Below, piece after piece: positions 20,130 to 30,161 of a stretch of 64,000 nucleotides of DNA (the stretch's first letter is position 1; every line of letters begins with the position of its first letter). Position numbers and translations under genes: made by a program. The stretch spans positions 2,875,359-2,939,358 of the forward strand of contig LNAC01000137.1 in NCBI GenBank assembly GCA_002007465.1, given 5' to 3'. The notes below the pieces were generated by a model. That model ran no database searches and had not been told where the DNA came from. It worked only from the letters and a program-made list of their open reading frames with translations. The DNA comes from Ailurus styani. Taxonomy: Eukaryota; Chordata; Mammalia; Carnivora; Ailuridae.

Positions 20130-20900
20130 TTAACTAGTTAGTAAGGTGCCCACAATATCCCCCTGGAGACTGAGAGCAAACTGCTAACTGCCAAGAATCA
20201 ACAAATGTTATAAACCCAAATTTCAGAGCTGCCACCATCAAAGAAATCAGGAGCCCAAATTGTAAGAAAAGGAATAACCGGTTTGGGGACTATACTATGC
20301 AATCCAAATGAAAATTTCAGGAGCCATATATTTTACAAATGAAACCACAGTACACCGAACACTCTCATTTCACATTGTTCATATCAGTAAAGTGCCGTTC
20401 AGAATGCACTGGATTATTAATGAATGGGTTTTGGTTTTTGTTCAACCTCTGAAATACAGTGCTCTATGGAGCAAATCTAAATAGGCAAGCCAGGAAGAGC
20501 TTTGCAATGACACCATTTCTTTGCTGCATTTGTCTGTTGAGCTTAGTTGAAATTATGTTTGTTTTTTCTTGGCAAATTTGCATATGAAATAAAGCACGTT
20601 GTCTTACTGTAATTTTCTTTCTAAGGTGTTAATGGATATTTGTGCTCACTTTTTGTCTTTTCTCTTACTGAATATTTCTTTCTCCATTCCCCACAAGGAA
20701 AAGAATTTAACAAGCATTTACAAATTCTCAGAATATTAGAAATCACCATGTGACAGAAGGATGTATCTTGCTTTTTTTGAAATTTTAGTATCCCAGTCTC
20801 TTTGAGTTGGAAGAGAATTCTGTGGGGAAATTATCCAGCTTTGTACCCTGCAATCAACACAGGATAAACCTCATGCCTTGTATGCATGACGTTGGCTGAC
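20130..20900. other. AT-rich, repeat-poor stretch
   Basis: No named repeat, low CpG and no exon. It contains ATTTGCAT (20576-20583), the octamer type bound by POU factors, directly followed by ATGAAAT. A candidate conserved non-coding element, by impression only. Confidence 0.3.
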
Positions 20901-21209
20901 CCGATCAAAGATTAAGCAGAATTAGGGCTTCACCAAGGCAGGTACTCAAAATGAACAGGAGGGAAATAAACAGGAAGTAGGAGGGAGATAGAGAGAGTTA
21001 AATATAATTTTATATTTAGGGGAAAAAAAAGTTATGTAGTTACCAGGGGGTGGAAGTGGGGGAATTGTCTTGATTTTAAATTACATAGGAAGTAAGAGGA
21101 CACCAAAATCTTTTTTAAAGGTTTTACTCTAGCTCAGAATCTATACCATACCCATTGTTATCACCTGGGTAAAGGGATCCCCATTTTAGGACTTGCAATC
21201 ATCCCAACC

Positions 21210-21310
21210 TGGCTTTGAACCTCACTTTTACCTCATTCTAGTTTTTGGACAAATCATGTCCCCTCTCTGAGCCTTATCTGTGAAATAAGGCTAAGATCTA
21301 GTCTCTGATG
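21210..21310 (+). mobile_element. MIR fragment
   Basis: TGGCTTTGAACCTCACTTTT, GGACAAATCATGTCCCCTCT and GAGCCTTATCTGTGAAATAA follow the MIR core order. Confidence 0.5.
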
Positions 21311-22579
21311 TGACTGCTGTGCAGAGAGAGTACCTGGCTTACCCCTGCATGATGCTCAATGAGCATGATGGATTGTTGGTATTTATTTGCCTCCTTGAAT
21401 ACTTCTAGCATCGGGGAACTCACTACCTTTCCAGAGCCAACACATTGCCCATTGATCACCCAGACGGGGTGACGCCTATGCTCAGCCCCTTCCAGCCACC
21501 CACTGTAGACAAACCCTCTTTTCAAAAGCCCAGGACCCCCCGTAAGTCCCCAGAACAGAGGCGAGCTCAGGACACCCAGGCAGGGAGCAGTGCTGTGAAA
21601 GGAAAAGCCCTTTACCACCCGACCAAGCCGGAGAGCTCCCACAGATTCCACATGTTCTTTGATGACAGCCCATCAGTCCTGGGAGTCAGTCTTCAGAACA
21701 GTCAAAAGACTCTACTCATCCAGGGCTTTTGACCCTAGTCCCATCGAGCAAGTCCCTGCAAAACTCCTGGACTTGGTGTATTTAAAGGTCTGGCAGCAAG
21801 GACAGTTAGCTCTGTAAGAAAGACAGGGAACTCACTACCAGCACCATACGGTAAGCCCGTGGAAAATGAGACGGGCCATGTAACTGCTCACCCACCATGT
21901 TGTTCAAGTGACTCTCTCCTGCACTGAAATCAGGAGAAACCTTGCCTGTTCCTGCTTAAGAGTCCAGAGTTTGGGTGGTTAGGCTATTTGCTCACACGAG
22001 TGTTCTTGAGAGCAGCTGGCTGGGGGTGCGGGGGAGCTGAAGGGGAAGAGGGAAAATATCATAGTTTGAAACCAGTTACTGAAAAATGAGCTGAAGGTTT
22101 AAGTGATCGGGCTTTGGAGCAGCTTGGCCACTCCTAGCTGTACATCCCTTGGCGCGTCTGTAAGTGGCGGGAAGGACATCCTTCCCCATGGATTGGGGCT
22201 GGAAATATTAATAAGACTCAGGGTGTCGAGTGCTGAGCGCAAACCCTGGCTCAGAGGAGCCCCTCAGTAACTGGTGCTGATAGTTGGTATTGGTGGGTGT
22301 GGCATTACGGCGGGTCTGGGAACAAACCCTGAGTGTCTTGAAACCCCATCAGCCTCAGACCCCGAGACCACATTTCCATTGCTAGAACTGGCCGCATCAG
22401 ACCACATTCGTTCTCTTCCTAAAACAGACTATGAAATTACACCAGTCCTTGAAATGCACCAAAAATAAATGGCCTCTTTGGGATGGATGGGGAAGGGTGC
22501 GGTGAACAATTCAGGTTTGCTCACCGTCCTCTTTCCCGAGCAGAGGGTCACACAATCTCCTTCAACAAGAGGGCTGCTC

Positions 22580-22655
22580 GTGCACACAACCGCACGCGTG
22601 AGTACACACACAAGCACGCATACATGGCGCGTGCACACACACGCATACGTGCTCA
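22580..22655 (+). repeat. Degenerate CA/CG-rich simple repeat
   Basis: Alternating purine-pyrimidine sequence such as GTGCACACACACGCATACGT with scattered CpGs; potentially Z-DNA-prone. Confidence 0.6.
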
Positions 22656-22859
22656 CACATCGTACCTTGGTCAAGCGGGCCCGTCCTCATCGTCCTGAGA
22701 CTCCTCCCACATCACCTCCAGGAGGGACAAGAAGGGAACCTGGGCTCCTGGAGGCTTCCACAGAGGAAGGACCTGCCACCTGGAGGTGGGGGGTAGGCTC
22801 CGCCGCTCACCTGCTCGGCCCCTTCGGCTTCACTTCTCTGAGCTTTGCTTTCCTCATTT

Positions 22860-22910
22860 ATAAAGAGATGCCATCTTCAAAAAAAAAAAAATAAAGAGAT
22901 GCCATCTTCA
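22860..22910 (+). mobile_element. Poly(A)-only retrotransposition footprint
   Basis: A perfect 20-bp direct repeat (ATAAAGAGATGCCATCTTCA) lies at 22860-22879 and 22891-22910, with only 11 As between. This is what a target-primed insertion looks like when the inserted element is truncated down to its tail. A simple duplication with slippage is the alternative. Confidence 0.7.
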
Positions 22911-23024
22911 TCCACTCCCACATCAGTTAACTCTGAAAACGAAGACTGCATGAAACCCCAGATTTTCCAAACTCAACACAATCCAATCAATTAAAGGAGA
23001 AACTGTATATATGACCTCTGTCTA

Positions 23025-23225
23025 GATCTGAACTGTCCAATACAGTAGCCACTAACCCAGTTTAAACAGAAACATAATAATTAAAATAAAATTTAAAATT
23101 CAGTTCCTCAGCTGTACTAGCCACATGTCAAGTCTCAATGGCCACATGTGGCTAATGGCTTCCATATTAAACAGCACAGATTTAGAACATTTCTATCACT
23201 GCAGAAAGTTCTATTAGACAACATA
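23025..23225 (-). mobile_element. hAT-type MITE (Charlie group), name not assigned
   Basis: The two ends are near inverted copies: AACTGTCCAATACAGTAGCC at the left, AAAGTTCTATTAGACAACAT at the right, with GCCACATGTGGCTAATGGCT inside. This matches a common short non-autonomous hAT element of mammals; I do not assign the exact family. Confidence 0.65.
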
Positions 23226-23231
23226 GATCTA

Positions 23232-23430
23232 GACCATCCACCCATTCATGGATAACAATAATAACAGATAAATAGGCAAATAGACAACAGTCCACAGATA
23301 AATATCTCTATTTATATATATTTATGTTTGTTTCTTTATATGTAAGTAGGTATAAATGTATGTACTTACTTATGGACTGTTGTCTCTCTGCCTATTTATC
23401 TATTGTCATCCACTAATGGTTGGATGGTGT
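23232..23430. repeat. Imperfect inverted repeat, about 65-bp arms
   Basis: The left arm (about 23232-23300) contains CCATCCACCCATTCATGGAT and AAATAGACAACAGTCCA. The right arm (about 23363-23429) contains TGGACTGTTGTCTCTCTGCC and CCACTAATGGTTGGATGG, which read as its reverse complement with mismatches and a small indel. The AT-rich loop is about 62 bp. Confidence 0.8.
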
Positions 23431-23510
23431 GTATACATATGTTTATGTAATAGGAACAAGTGGATAAATGACAGGAGAGAGAGGAATAACTAGGAATACA
23501 GTGTAGATGA

Positions 23511-23883
23511 CGCTACGGACTGATGTGTGTCATCCCCCACCCCAAATCCATCTGTCGAAGCCTTAATCCCCAACATGCTAGTATTTGGGGATGGGGCCTG
23601 TGGGAAGTAATTAGGTTTAGATGAAGTCATGAGAGTGGGGTCCTCAAGAGGGGAAAACGTGCCTGTGAGAAGAGGAGGAGACGCCGGAGCTCTCTCTGCC
23701 GTGTGAGGATGCAGCAAGAAGACAGCCAACTGCAAGCCCGGGAGAGAGTTCGTCAGGAGCAGGAACTGGCCTGCACCTTGATCTTGGACTTCCCAGCCTA
23801 CAGAGCTGTGAGAAGTAAATGTCTGTCGTTTAAGCCCCAGTCGGTGATTTTGGTGCAGCCACCCAAGCAGACCCATACAGACA
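23511..23883 (+). mobile_element. MLT1 (ERVL-MaLR) solo LTR
   Basis: TACGGACTGATGTGTGTCAT at the start, GAAGCCTTAATCCCCAACAT, TTGGGGATGGGGCCTGTGGG, ACCTTGATCTTGGACTTCCC and GAGAAGTAAATGTCTGTCGT follow the MLT1 order. More diverged than the copy at 14041. Confidence 0.75.
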
Positions 23884-24384
23884 AGAAATATTAATGAGTT
23901 CAGTCCGGCTTCTTTTATTCACGTGAACCGGACTTTTCATCTTGAAACTGGTTCCGAAAAGAGACCTTCCACCGCCTCTACCCCACACCCCCTCAATACC
24001 CGGCACCCCGTCCCTGTGGGAGTAAAACGGGGCTCTCAGCAGGCAGCTCCCTGCAGCCTCTGGGAAAGCCCCAGGCCGCACCTGTGTTTATTTTCGCAAT
24101 GAATGCCGGCAATGGCCACAATGTGTCCTCCTCCCTACAGGTTTCCAAACCGGATTTTCTCCTGGGTAATAATGAACCAGCTGATGGATGTCCGCTCTGG
24201 ATGTGAGAGGACTAGAAAGGGAAGGGGACTCTGTTCCATCCCACTTCCAAGTTCAGGCTGCCCCCTAGTGGATCCCACCGCGAGAGAAACACATCTGTGG
24301 TCATGACCAGAAACCCTTGCCGCCAAATGTGGCCAGCAAACCCTACCAGGCAGAGTGACGGTGTCAGGTCATGAGCTGAGCGGT

Positions 24385-24490
24385 TTTACGCACATTATCT
24401 GAGTTAATTTGAAACAACCCCAGGCTCGGGGAATTGCCACGTGCATTTTCCCGATGAGAAGAGGCTCAGAAAAATCAAGCACCTGCGTCA
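24385..24490 (-). mobile_element. MIR fragment
   Basis: ACGCACATTATCTGAGTTAA, CATTTTCCCGATGAGAAGAG and GCTCAGAAAAATCAAGCACC match the reverse complement of the MIR 3' half and core. Confidence 0.55.
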
Positions 24491-24879
24491 TTGAAAGAAG
24501 GCTTGGATGAATAAACGAACAAACGAATGAGTACAATGAACGCAGGCTTAATTTGCGGGCAGTGTTTTCAGAGTTACCGACTCACTGCATTCAAATAAAC
24601 TGTGAGATGAGATAACTGATCCTGGGTGAGTTCGTGAGTGGATAGATGGGCTAGCTGATAGATCCGCCTCCCTCGAGAGGCATCCTCCTTCCCGCCCCTG
24701 CTGAATCATCCGCGGACCGTGTGACCTTGACGCTCTGACTCCTCTTCCTCAGCCTGTGACCTAGCTCCAAGCTGGCCACCACCCCCCCACTCTTCCCTGA
24801 GGAACTGGGATAGGAAACTGCTCACTGGGAGCGGTCAGGGAACCTGGTCCGAAGTGGCTCCTGTGAGTCACCGGGGAGT

Positions 24880-25150
24880 GAAGTTGGGAGGAAACCACGT
24901 AGGCGAGGCGGGAGGGCGAGGCCGGAGTGTGGAGCGGGAGATAAAAGGGCCCCTGCCCGCGCTCCTGGCGCCAACCCCGCCCCGTGCCAACCGGCAGGAG
25001 GCCCCGGAGGGGACAGGGAGCGTCCTGGAAGGCAGCGGCTCCCCCACTCTGAGTGCCTCTGAGGGGGCTGCCGGCACAGGACCCGGCCACCGTCCTCCGC
25101 GACACGGACAGGGATGGACGCGGAGTCCAGGGCAGAGGGCCAATCACAGC
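24880..25150. promoter_or_regulatory. CpG-rich patch with TATA-like motif, no gene seen
   Basis: By eye this stretch is GC-rich with many CpGs (GTAGGCGAGGCGGGAGGGCG and onward). A GATAAAAGGG TATA-like motif occurs at about 24940-24949, followed by GC-rich sequence. It lies between two genes and near neither. It might be an orphan promoter or only a GC-rich patch. Confidence 0.35.
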
Positions 25151-25246
25151 TCCTCTCCAAGGACTGGAGGCTGGCGAGGAGCTGACAGCACCCCGCCCCC
25201 CATTCCTTTCCTTCTAAAGGCCTGGATGCCTCCTTTAAATTTTTTT

Positions 25247-25452
25247 CTTTTCTTTTTTTTTTAATTTTTTTTAATTTATTTACTTGACAGAGAGAGAGAT
25301 CACAAGTAGGCAGAGAGGCAGGCAGAGAGAGAGAGGAGGGAGCAGGCTCCCAGCCAAGCAGGGAGCCCGATGCGGGCCTCGATCCCAGGACCCTGAGATC
25401 ATGACCTAAGCCGAAGGCAGAGGCTTTAACCCACTGAGACACCCAGGCGACC
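25247..25452 (-). mobile_element. Can-SINE
   Basis: Left T-rich tail, GACAGAGAGAGAGATCACAA, and head on the right (CACTGAGACACCCAGGCGAC). The flanks TAAATTTTTTT on both sides suggest a duplication, but low complexity blurs its limits. Confidence 0.9.
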
Positions 25453-26029
25453 TAAATTTTTTTTTCTTATGTTTGTTTCTATTGCTGTTAATCAGAGAAC
25501 CTTCGTGTCAGCCCCTCTTGGTATTTATGTAAGCTAGTTTGAGTGGCCCTGTTTCCCCGCAACCAAAAGAAACCCAGCCTGCTGGTACAGTTCCCGGATT
25601 CCCCTCTAGTCCTGTTTTCTCCCGGGCGCTGCACAAATACTTTCTGCATGAGCCTACGCCCCGGGGCGGACAGATGAAAGCGCTGGGTGGTGACCACAGC
25701 CCTCCCTTGCGGGACCCGCCTGCAGAGAGTCTCAGCCCTTGGCGTTGCTGCAGGAGATGCTCCTGCCTGGGAGAAATGCAGTTGGCCCTCTCTAGAAAAG
25801 ACTCAAACCTCCTCCCAAACTGCCTCCCAGCCTCCCTCTCCTCCTTGTCACTTTTTGTAGGGCTGAGCCCTCAGGGCCCTGCAAACTCCAAGCTTCTCCC
25901 TCCCTGCAAACCAGGCCTCCTTCCAGCTCACAACCCACAGCCACCTCCATTCCCTGCACCTGTAGCCCAACAGTGAGAACAGTGTTCTGAATGCGCAAGA
26001 AAGTAATAATAATGACTCCCAACTGGGGC

Positions 26030-26160
26030 GGTTTCACACCTGTCACCTGACCTCCTGTGAGAGCAGTGTCTCCATTTTACGGATGAGGAAACAGGCTCAG
26101 AGAGGTTAGGTGACTTTCCCAAGGTCACATGTCTGGATGGAGATGGAATCACTGGTTGAA
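26030..26160 (-). mobile_element. MIR element
   Basis: CCATTTTACGGATGAGGAAA, CAGGCTCAGAGAGGTTAGGT and CAAGGTCACATGTCTGG are a clear reverse-complement MIR core. Confidence 0.75.
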
Positions 26161-27949
26161 AATGCCCGTGAGCCATGAGCCACCCATGTGGCGTTCACCT
26201 CTAGGGAAAGCTTTAAAGCTATGACTGGCTCTCTCTTCTGTCCTGAGAAACCAGGTTCCTGCAGGTGCTGGGTCCTGCCTGACTCCTTTGGCCATAGAGT
26301 GGGGCCCAAATTACTTCCATCAAGTAGAAGGTTTTCCCATTTCACTTGAATTTTCGATTTTTCTCGAGACTAACAGATCTGTGATGAAAGGGAGGTGATA
26401 TAGCTAGTTTGATGCTTAATCAAGTTTCATGTTCCATCTTCCTCAAAACAGTTACCACAGGAGAGGAGGGACTTCATCCCCCACCTGCAGGCTGTTATCT
26501 CTGTAATCCCTTATACCCTAGTTACCTGAAAGTAGAAGTCACAAGTCTGATTGGCCAAGGTCCAGATCATTCCTTGGGCCTCATGTTACCAGTTGGCAGG
26601 CTTACTACATCTTAAAAGTCAGTATACATGTGCTCCATGATAGCCTATTTATTTCACGGTAAAGGCCTGCCTTGGGGGCAGGCCGGATCAGGCTCTCTCC
26701 TGCCTCATCAATGTCTACAGTTGAGTGGGCAAATGGAGCCAGAGAAAGAAAGGGGCCTCGTTTATACCTTCAACCCAACTTCAAATGCTTCAAAGCAGCT
26801 TTCACTTTAGCTTAGTTAGGAGCAAAGTGGCATTTTTATCTCTCATTTATCTGGTGGTATGCTAGTAAATGTTTAACAACCAACTCTGGGGGAGTGGGGT
26901 GGGCAGGAACAAACGTGATTTGTACATTTGTCAATTTCCATGGTGTAAAAACCCTCGAGATGGCCAATATCATATACCAACGTGACATTTTTAGGAAGTA
27001 ATGCACATTAGTGCACCGTTAGACAGTATTTCCACCAACTATAGCGGTGCCATAGACATCACCTCAAGAACATAGGGAAAACATAGGGAATTGTAAAATG
27101 TAGCAAAATAGGCTGTGATGGATTTTGCGTATTCCTTAACTTGGTTGTAAATATAGTTTAATTGTGAGTTGATAGTTTAATTTTTAATAATGGCTGTATT
27201 TAACAACCAGCTGATAAAACTCCGGAATTTTAGCAGTTGGCATTCCCAAGGTATTCCAGCTGGCTCCGGCACGTCACTGCATTCAGTTATTATTCTTTGC
27301 ATATGCTCTTCTCTCAGTCAGGGCTCCTATCGTTTTCATCTGCCAACATCCTTTTCTTTGGCGAACAGTCTCTTCCATTTTGTGTTGGAAGAAGCTCTCT
27401 TCCTTCATTTATAAAACATGCCAAGAGTAGTGCCTATACCACAAGGTGACGGTGAGGAGTCAATGAGATTGTTTATATCACTCGTCTCCCTCTGCGCCTG
27501 GCACACCGTGTGCCCTTCGTTGTTGGCCAATCTTGTGCGCATGGCGGGTGTGGGGCAGGAGGTTAGGGCTCAGCAGGAGGCTGGAGCTATTGGGACTGGG
27601 GAAGGAATGGGAAACAGGCCCCCCACCCCCCGGGATATACTGCCCTTGGTTTTCCCCACCCTCTCATTAAAATTCTCCAGCCGCTCTCACTGGCCTTGGC
27701 AGCCAAAAGTTTCTCAGGGTGAACAAGGGAGCTTCTCCAACAGCAACCGGCCTGGGGCAATAGGAATCTGCCTCCTTCCTGGGGAGGGGAGAGGGGCCTC
27801 AAATCCCTGCCCTGGAGGAGAAGACTGCTGTGGATAGAGCAGAGGTTACAAACTCTACCCGACTGTCCAGCCTTTATTTTATTTGGTCCGAATTGTGTTC
27901 TGGAAACATTTGAATTCGTCGCTAAGATTTAGAAAGCAGGAGCTGTCGC

Positions 27950-28300
27950 CTGACAGCGTGCTACACTCCTGGCTGGGCGACAGGCAGCGGAAAGCCAGAG
28001 CCAGCTGCCCCTCCGGGCTCTGCAGCTGGCCGCTCTCCACCTAGCTCCCCGCACCCCTTCCGCGGTTTCCAGCGGGGCCTTGCAGGCATGCGCATTTGCG
28101 TCGCGGGGGGGGGGGGAGGGAGAGTTCCGCCATGGGTCTACAACTTGCTGGGGTTCCTGGCGCCCATTTCCCCATCTACCCGCATCTGCATGCTCACACC
28201 GCCGACGAAACCTCCTGTGATTGCAGAGGAACCGTCTCTGCTTCCACGTAACTCCGATCCCTCCGGTGTAAAGTAGGTCCCACCTCTCTTGTCCGCTCGA
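27950..28300. promoter_or_regulatory. CpG-rich patch with NRF1-like site, no gene seen
   Basis: GC- and CpG-rich by eye. GCATGCGCA at 28086-28094 resembles the NRF1 half-palindromic site, followed by GTCGCG and a 12-G run. It lies about 2 kb beyond the 3' end of C11orf91. No exon can be assigned. Confidence 0.35.
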
Positions 28301-29079
28301 GAACACCATTCCAGCCAGGCCTCATCCGCAGCATCGCTTTTTCTCCCCCCACCCGACCACAAACAAGCAGTCATTTCTCCCTTACTAAGGACCTTTCAAC
28401 CCCGCTTGCCCTGCCAGTTACTGCTCTAAGCGGGCGCTAACCGCCTCTCGAGAGTCTTCTCGGCCCATGGTCTCCAATTCCCCTCCACCCCCCCTTCTCT
28501 CAAAAACGACTCTGGTCAGGCGTTAACTCCCTCTCACTCAGCCAAAACTACTCTTGACAAGCTCACGGACGCTAAAGCCAAGTCCAAGAAGTGAGTCTCA
28601 GGCACGTGATGCCGGGGCCGATCGATCGGTGCTACCGGTCAGAGCTGACCACGCCCCCTCCCAAACACCTCCTCCGCTTGGATTCTAAGACGCCTGATTC
28701 AGTTGGTCACTCCTTTCCGTTCTCTTTTGCAAGAAGCCCAGACGTCACAAATTCTTTGACTATGATCTACAGTGGCTGCAGGCAGAGTGAGGGCACAAGG
28801 GAATCCAGATGTCAAGCATCAAGTTACACTCCATCGAAGACCTGTTTCTTAAAATACCTTCTCCTTTATCTGTGGGCTTGTGTTGAGGAGCTCTTGCTCC
28901 TTCTGGCCAGAGAGACAGCACCGGCGTCAGGGGTGGTGGCAGCGGTGGGTACCCCGCAGGCCATAGACAGACGGCTCTGACCCAGCAAGGGGGAAAGGGC
29001 GGCTGGGCCTGGAGCACACTGGCAACACGCTAACTTCTCGCTTAGTTGGATTATTGATGATGACAGCCTCCTACTTACT

Positions 29080-29620
29080 TTCCCTGCTTCCTTAGTCTAG
29101 TCTCAACTTAGCACAACAGGTCAGATACTATCACTTGGCTGAAAATCCTCTAACCACTCCATACTCCACTCGGAGTAGAACCCAGAATCCCTGCCATGTC
29201 TGCAGAGTCCCACTGGGAAGGACCCTCTGCACACACCCCTACCATGCCCCTCTCACTCCTCCTGCTCCAGCCATCTGGGCTTTTGCTGGGCTTCAAACAT
29301 CCCAGCATGCTCCCAGCTTCAGCTTTTCCCCTGTGCCTGGAACCTTCCCCCAGGCGCCACATGGCTATCACCCTCAACTTCCTCCACACCTTATTTACAT
29401 GTTATCTCTTCCAGAAACCACATTCAAAACGCCACCCTGCTTTCCTCTGACTCCTCTTGACCGACCTTGTCCTACTGTTTTTGTTTTCCCCTTAGCAGGT
29501 CATCTGTGATATTGTTTTATGGTTTCCTTACTTGTATTTATTGTCTCAGTCTTCCCCAACTCCCAGTCCTGAGTCTTGGAGGGCACATAACAAACCCTCG
29601 GTATTTCTTGAATATGCGAT
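29080..29620 (+). mobile_element. L2 3' fragment
   Basis: TCTGGGCTTTTGCTGGGCTT, CTGTGCCTGGAACCTTCCCC, GCCACATGGCTATCACCCTC, ATTGTCTCAGTCTTCCCC and TCTTGGAGGGCACATAACA follow the order of the L2 ORF2 end and 3' UTR. The putative 3' UTR of C11orf91 overlaps it on the opposite strand. Confidence 0.65.
29537..29542 (-). terminator. Candidate poly(A) signal of C11orf91
   Basis: TTTATT on the + strand gives AATAAA on the minus strand, about 535 bp after the C11orf91 stop. It falls inside an L2 remnant. I saw no closer canonical signal. Confidence 0.35.
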
Positions 29621-30075
29621 TTTCTAGGAAGGACCATAGCTTTGACCAGATTATCAAAGAGATTTTTGGCCCCAAAACTATTAAACAAAACACTTCCCAG
29701 GACTAAAGCTGTTTGAGAACAAACTGTTTGTTCCAGTCTTCAAAGAACCTTTCTGAGCAGGGACACAGCAACCAAATATATATTGCCCTTGGGTTTTCCC
29801 AATTCCCTCCACGTGGCAGTGTTGGGCGCCCCCTCCTATGGTCTCAGCAGCTTCCAGACCCTTTGAGAGAGAGCTCCCCCAGCAGCAGCACAGAGAGGAG
29901 ACAGACCATGAGATTTACCCCACAAGTGGGCACTGTATGTGGAGTACATGCTGGGAGCAGTGAGAACAGTGGTAAATACAGAGCAGAAAATAACGATCTT
30001 TGAAATGACAACAAACGGGACACATTATCTAAGCACTAACACCTAAGGAGGCGGCTGCCTCTGGTGGGCAGCTCC

Positions 30076-30161
30076 TCAGGAGAGAGAGGCCGACTTCTTT
30101 CCAGGCTGCCTTGTCTTCAGTCCTTGTAACTTTTCATCTTTCAGTGCCTTCAAGAATTTAT
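30076..30161 (-). CDS. C11orf91: C11orf91 exon 2, coding part
   Basis: The acceptor on the minus strand is GCTCTCCTGCAG just above 30161. The exon completes the split Tyr codon (T|AT), continues KFLKALKDEKLQGLKTRQPG, KKSASLS, and stops with TGA at 30078-30076. Confidence 0.92.

Larger units (their letters stand above)
12616..30075. other. Intergenic region KIAA1549L - C11orf91
   Basis: No coding gene could be supported here. Contents are listed separately: MLT1 LTRs (14041-14418, 23511-23883), Can-SINEs (17706-17902, 25247-25452), a hAT MITE (23025-23225), an inverted repeat (23232-23430), L2/MIR remnants, and CpG-rich patches (24880-25150, 27950-28300). Stretches 12616-14040, 14419-17690, 17917-19770, 19915-21200, 21310-22860 and 26160-27940 show no repeat I can name and no convincing exon. 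Predicted ORFs in them are short and uninformative. Confidence 0.65.

Noticed and set aside
24822..25442. 206-codon minus-strand open frame
   Set aside because: It starts inside a Can-SINE (head sequence translated as SQWVKASAFGLGHDLRV-type text) and continues into a GC-rich patch; no protein family recognised.
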